Below are positions 61,758 to 64,000 of a stretch of DNA of 64,000 bases, one piece after another. Both the position numbers and the translations under genes were made by a program. The DNA is from Cyclobacterium jeungdonense. Its GTDB lineage: Bacteria; Bacteroidota; Bacteroidia; Cytophagales; Cyclobacteriaceae. The stretch spans positions 248,001-312,000 of the forward strand of contig NZ_WMCD01000004.1 in the NCBI RefSeq assembly GCF_010994275.1, written 5' to 3'. Under the pieces are notes generated by a model, which worked only from the letters and a program-made list of their open reading frames with translations, was not told the DNA's origin and made no database searches. Positions within the stretch are counted from its first letter, which is position 1. Each line of letters opens with the position of its first letter.

Positions 61758-63950
61758 CTAGTGCAACACCTTATCAAATTCCACTTCCTGAGCTGCCAAA
61801 ACAAAAACCTTGGTGGGTAAGGCCTGGGTTTTTTCCTTTAATGCGGTGTAATATACCTCAAATTCACCTTCCAGCTCAGGGACAGCCAAGCCTATCAGCA
61901 CCAAATCACTTTTGGCAGATTCCTCACTCAAGATGTCCCAGAAATCCCTTCCCTGCGACTCTAAAATCTGGTACCCAAAACCGGTACGCATCCCTGAAAA
62001 AATGGCATCTAAATTTTTTCGGGCACCTGCTGAGGCTTCGGAGTTGGGGACTACCATCTTTACATTCACCTGGGCTTGTTGCCATTCCCTACTGTTTTTT
62101 AACAAGTAGGCCAAAATGATCATCAGGCTTCCGTTTTTTTTCAGCCCTCCCCACCAGATATCGATTACCTGCTTTTTCCTGAACCCTTTATTATTCTCAT
62201 CCTGCACGATAATGACGTTTTTCCTGGATTTATAAAAATGCCTGATCATTTCGGAATAGGGCTTTAAATGTGCATTTTCCTTTGTATCGCCCAATAGAAC
62301 CGTATTGGGAACCAGTTGCCCCAAGCCATACGCGTTTACCAATTGGGTGGCGCCTGTGAAGGGATCCGGGGCTCGCAGCACGCGGACCAAAGCATGTACA
62401 TTTTTATTGGCCAGAAAGTCCATGATCTGGCTTTCGTAGTCTTTGACCTTTTCCTGAGGTACATTCGATTCCGAAAGAATGGTACTGACTGTAAACAGGG
62501 AGTTACCGTTGGTAATATCATTGGTCAACTCGATTAGCCGCCAACGTTTGGTGGGAGATCCGGACAAAACTAGAATATTGGGCCGCCAACTCTTGGCATC
62601 TACTTCCTTTTCTAACCTGAGCAAAGCATAGCGGATGATGGAAGATAGAATGCCGCTACCCAGACCTCCCCAGGTTCTTCTTATTTTCCTTCGTTTCAGC
62701 CATATAAAAATAATACCGATCACCAGAAATGCCGCGATGGTAGCTAGAGAATTGATTAGAAACATCACGGCTGCACAACCCAGGGCTCCCAATAAAGAAA
62801 AAACCCAGTGCACCTTGAATTTGGGTCGAAAGGAAGGGCTTTTCAGAAAGGTTTCAACCCCGGCAGTTACATTCAATACGGCGTAGGTAGTCAGGAAAAA
62901 CATGGTTAAAATCGGAGCGATCAGGTTCAGATTGCCAAAATACACCGTCACCAATGTGATTCCTATCGTAAACAGCGTGGCTGCACGGGGGATTTTCTCC
63001 TTCCCTGTTACCTGAGTAAAAAAACCTGCCCAGGAAGGTAAAATCTTGTCATTTGCCAGTGCCTGCAATACTCTTGGTGCACCCAGGAGGCTTCCCGTAG
63101 CACTTGATAAGGTCGCTCCCCAAACACCTAAAAGAATGGCCCCACCCCAAAGGGCTATCTGCTCCATGATCAGTGGTTCTGCTACCAGGGTCGCTGCGTC
63201 CACCCTGGATGCCAGGATTATCGGCAAAATCATATAAATCACGAAGCCGACGCCCACGGCCATGAAAGTGCCCTTGGGGATGGATTTAGCTGGATCTTTT
63301 AAATCACCGGACATGTTTACTCCTGTCATTATACCGGTAACTGCCGGGAAAAATATGGCAAATACTTGCCAGAAACTCACAGATTGGGAAGCGGGTACGC
63401 CCCACAATTCGATATGGGAGTCTTCCAATGGTCTGCCAAAGAAAAGGGATAGTAAAGAAAGGGCAATCAGCCCTAAAATGATGTATTGAACTTTGATCGT
63501 AGCTTGTGTGGAAAACAGTGCCAGGAATCCTAAAAGGAGAGTAGTCGCCAGACTGACCCATCGGGGTTCCAAAACGGGAAAAACAGCCGTCAAACTTTCC
63601 GAAAAACCAATGATATACAGGGAAACAGAAAAAGCCTGTGCCAAATATAAAGGAATTCCTACAGCTCCTCCGATCTCTGCCCCTAGCGACCTGCTGATCA
63701 AAAAATAGGCCCCTCCACCTTTCACAGGGGCATTGGTGGCTACTGCGGCTATGGATAGAGAGGTAAGAAATGTAATGGAGGTAGATAAGGTAACGATCAG
63801 TAAGGTACCGATCAGGCCTACGTTTCCTACTACCCATCCAAAACGGAGGTACATGATAACCCCCAAAATGGTTAACAACGAGGGGGTAAAAACCCCCCCG
63901 AAAGTACCTAATTTGGAATATTTTCTTTGCTTTGTTTCTCTTCCTGCCAT
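61758..63950 (-). CDS. APC-superfamily permease of the cation-chloride cotransporter type
   Basis: A 730-residue protein from the ATG at 63950; nine extra upstream residues precede it in frame. Twelve membrane helices (about 20-435) start LGTFGGVFTPSLLTILGVIMYLRFGWVVG and continue LIVTLSTSITFLTSLSIAAVATNAPVKGGGAYFLISR, close to Na-K-Cl/K-Cl cotransporters (SLC12). A cytoplasmic C-terminal domain of about 290 residues (NILVLSGSPTKRWRLIELTNDI...) resembles the regulatory domain of that family. Ion selectivity is unknown; amino-acid transport cannot be excluded. It runs toward the trehalose/aldolase genes on the same strand. Its upstream region is cut off by the window edge. Confidence 0.9.
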   Translation of the reverse strand: MAGRETKQRKYSKLGTFGGVFTPSLLTILGVIMYLRFGWVVGNVGLIGTLLIVTLSTSITFLTSLSIAAVATNAPVKGGGAYFLISRSLGAEIGGAVGIPLYLAQAFSVSLYIIGFSESLTAVFPVLEPRWVSLATTLLLGFLALFSTQATIKVQYIILGLIALSLLSLFFGRPLEDSHIELWGVPASQSVSFWQVFAIFFPAVTGIMTGVNMSGDLKDPAKSIPKGTFMAVGVGFVIYMILPIILASRVDAATLVAEPLIMEQIALWGGAILLGVWGATLSSATGSLLGAPRVLQALANDKILPSWAGFFTQVTGKEKIPRAATLFTIGITLVTVYFGNLNLIAPILTMFFLTTYAVLNVTAGVETFLKSPSFRPKFKVHWVFSLLGALGCAAVMFLINSLATIAAFLVIGIIFIWLKRRKIRRTWGGLGSGILSSIIRYALLRLEKEVDAKSWRPNILVLSGSPTKRWRLIELTNDITNGNSLFTVSTILSESNVPQEKVKDYESQIMDFLANKNVHALVRVLRAPDPFTGATQLVNAYGLGQLVPNTVLLGDTKENAHLKPYSEMIRHFYKSRKNVIIVQDENNKGFRKKQVIDIWWGGLKKNGSLMIILAYLLKNSREWQQAQVNVKMVVPNSEASAGARKNLDAIFSGMRTGFGYQILESQGRDFWDILSEESAKSDLVLIGLAVPELEGEFEVYYTALKEKTQALPTKVFVLAAQEVEFDKVLH

Positions 63951-64000
63951 TAGTCCCCGCTTACCAAAACAACCCAATCTTTTTGCCGATCATGCGGCGC

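Overview
The window looks like chromosomal DNA from a Bacteroidota member, most likely order Cytophagales (Cyclobacteriaceae-like). The signs are gene families that are largely Bacteroidota-specific (DUF4293, the alternative GlmU-type protein, 6-bladed beta-propeller lipoproteins, Wzi-like capsule-assembly protein, DUF4397 lipoprotein, DUF2795). Promoters match the Bacteroidota sigma pattern TTTG-N17-21-TAnnTTTG, and there are no Shine-Dalgarno-like sequences before most starts. I saw no tRNA, rRNA, CRISPR array, prophage or intact insertion sequence. The identification rests on reading the sequence only; no database was searched.

Layout. 1-1352: the start of an ABC exporter (running off the left edge) behind truA. 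1454-3550: DUF4293 membrane protein, a trans-sulfuration enzyme and a bactofilin. 3693-9252: a minus-strand run of Wzi-like outer-membrane protein, MsbA-type ABC exporter, small membrane protein and YifB. 9463-17879: a plus-strand run of rpmE2, GlmU-like protein, DNA polymerase III delta', retropepsin-like zinc protease plus RimK ligase, hemC, cyclophilin lipoprotein, RmlD-like reductase and a sodium:neurotransmitter-type symporter. 17975-19577: a bactofilin directly behind an actin-like ATPase whose phosphate-1 motif lies at the C-terminus, as if circularly permuted. 19963-27904: outer-membrane barrel, HMA-AraC fusion regulator, secreted protein, and an RND permease between two beta-propeller lipoproteins. 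28077-34478: housekeeping run pheT, coiled-coil protein, zapA, rny, with DUF1684, radC and rpsT. 34635-40498: S1/P1-type protein, aminotransferase, ettA, DUF349 and DUF2795 proteins. 40578-43130: LiaF-like protein, LytS-type kinase and LytTR regulator. 43238-45615: ispD, DtxR-type regulator and divergent ZIP transporter. 45627-51733: 2-hydroxyacid dehydrogenase, M42 peptidase, Ppx/GppA phosphatase, Ldh2-type dehydrogenase, Nramp-like transporter. 51864-63950: DUF4397 lipoprotein, small membrane protein, P2-type cation ATPase, GH65 phosphorylase, beta-phosphoglucomutase/trehalose-phosphatase fusion, class I aldolase and a cation-chloride-cotransporter-like permease.

How the genes may work together. 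GH65 phosphorylase, beta-phosphoglucomutase and trehalose-phosphatase form a plausible disaccharide (trehalose or similar) module feeding glycolysis beside a dedicated aldolase. LiaF, kinase and regulator form an envelope-stress unit. The DtxR regulator probably controls itself and the ZIP transporter through their shared 200-bp intergenic region. The permuted actin and bactofilin probably form one cytoskeletal unit.

The two observations most worth following are: (1) the apparent circular permutation of the actin-like protein coupled to a bactofilin (17975-19577); and (2) a dispersed, structured intergenic repeat (three loci, four copies) that always lies in the sense orientation and whose 3' end is itself the A-rich leader and ATG of the downstream gene (rimK, a beta-propeller lipoprotein, a 2-hydroxyacid dehydrogenase).
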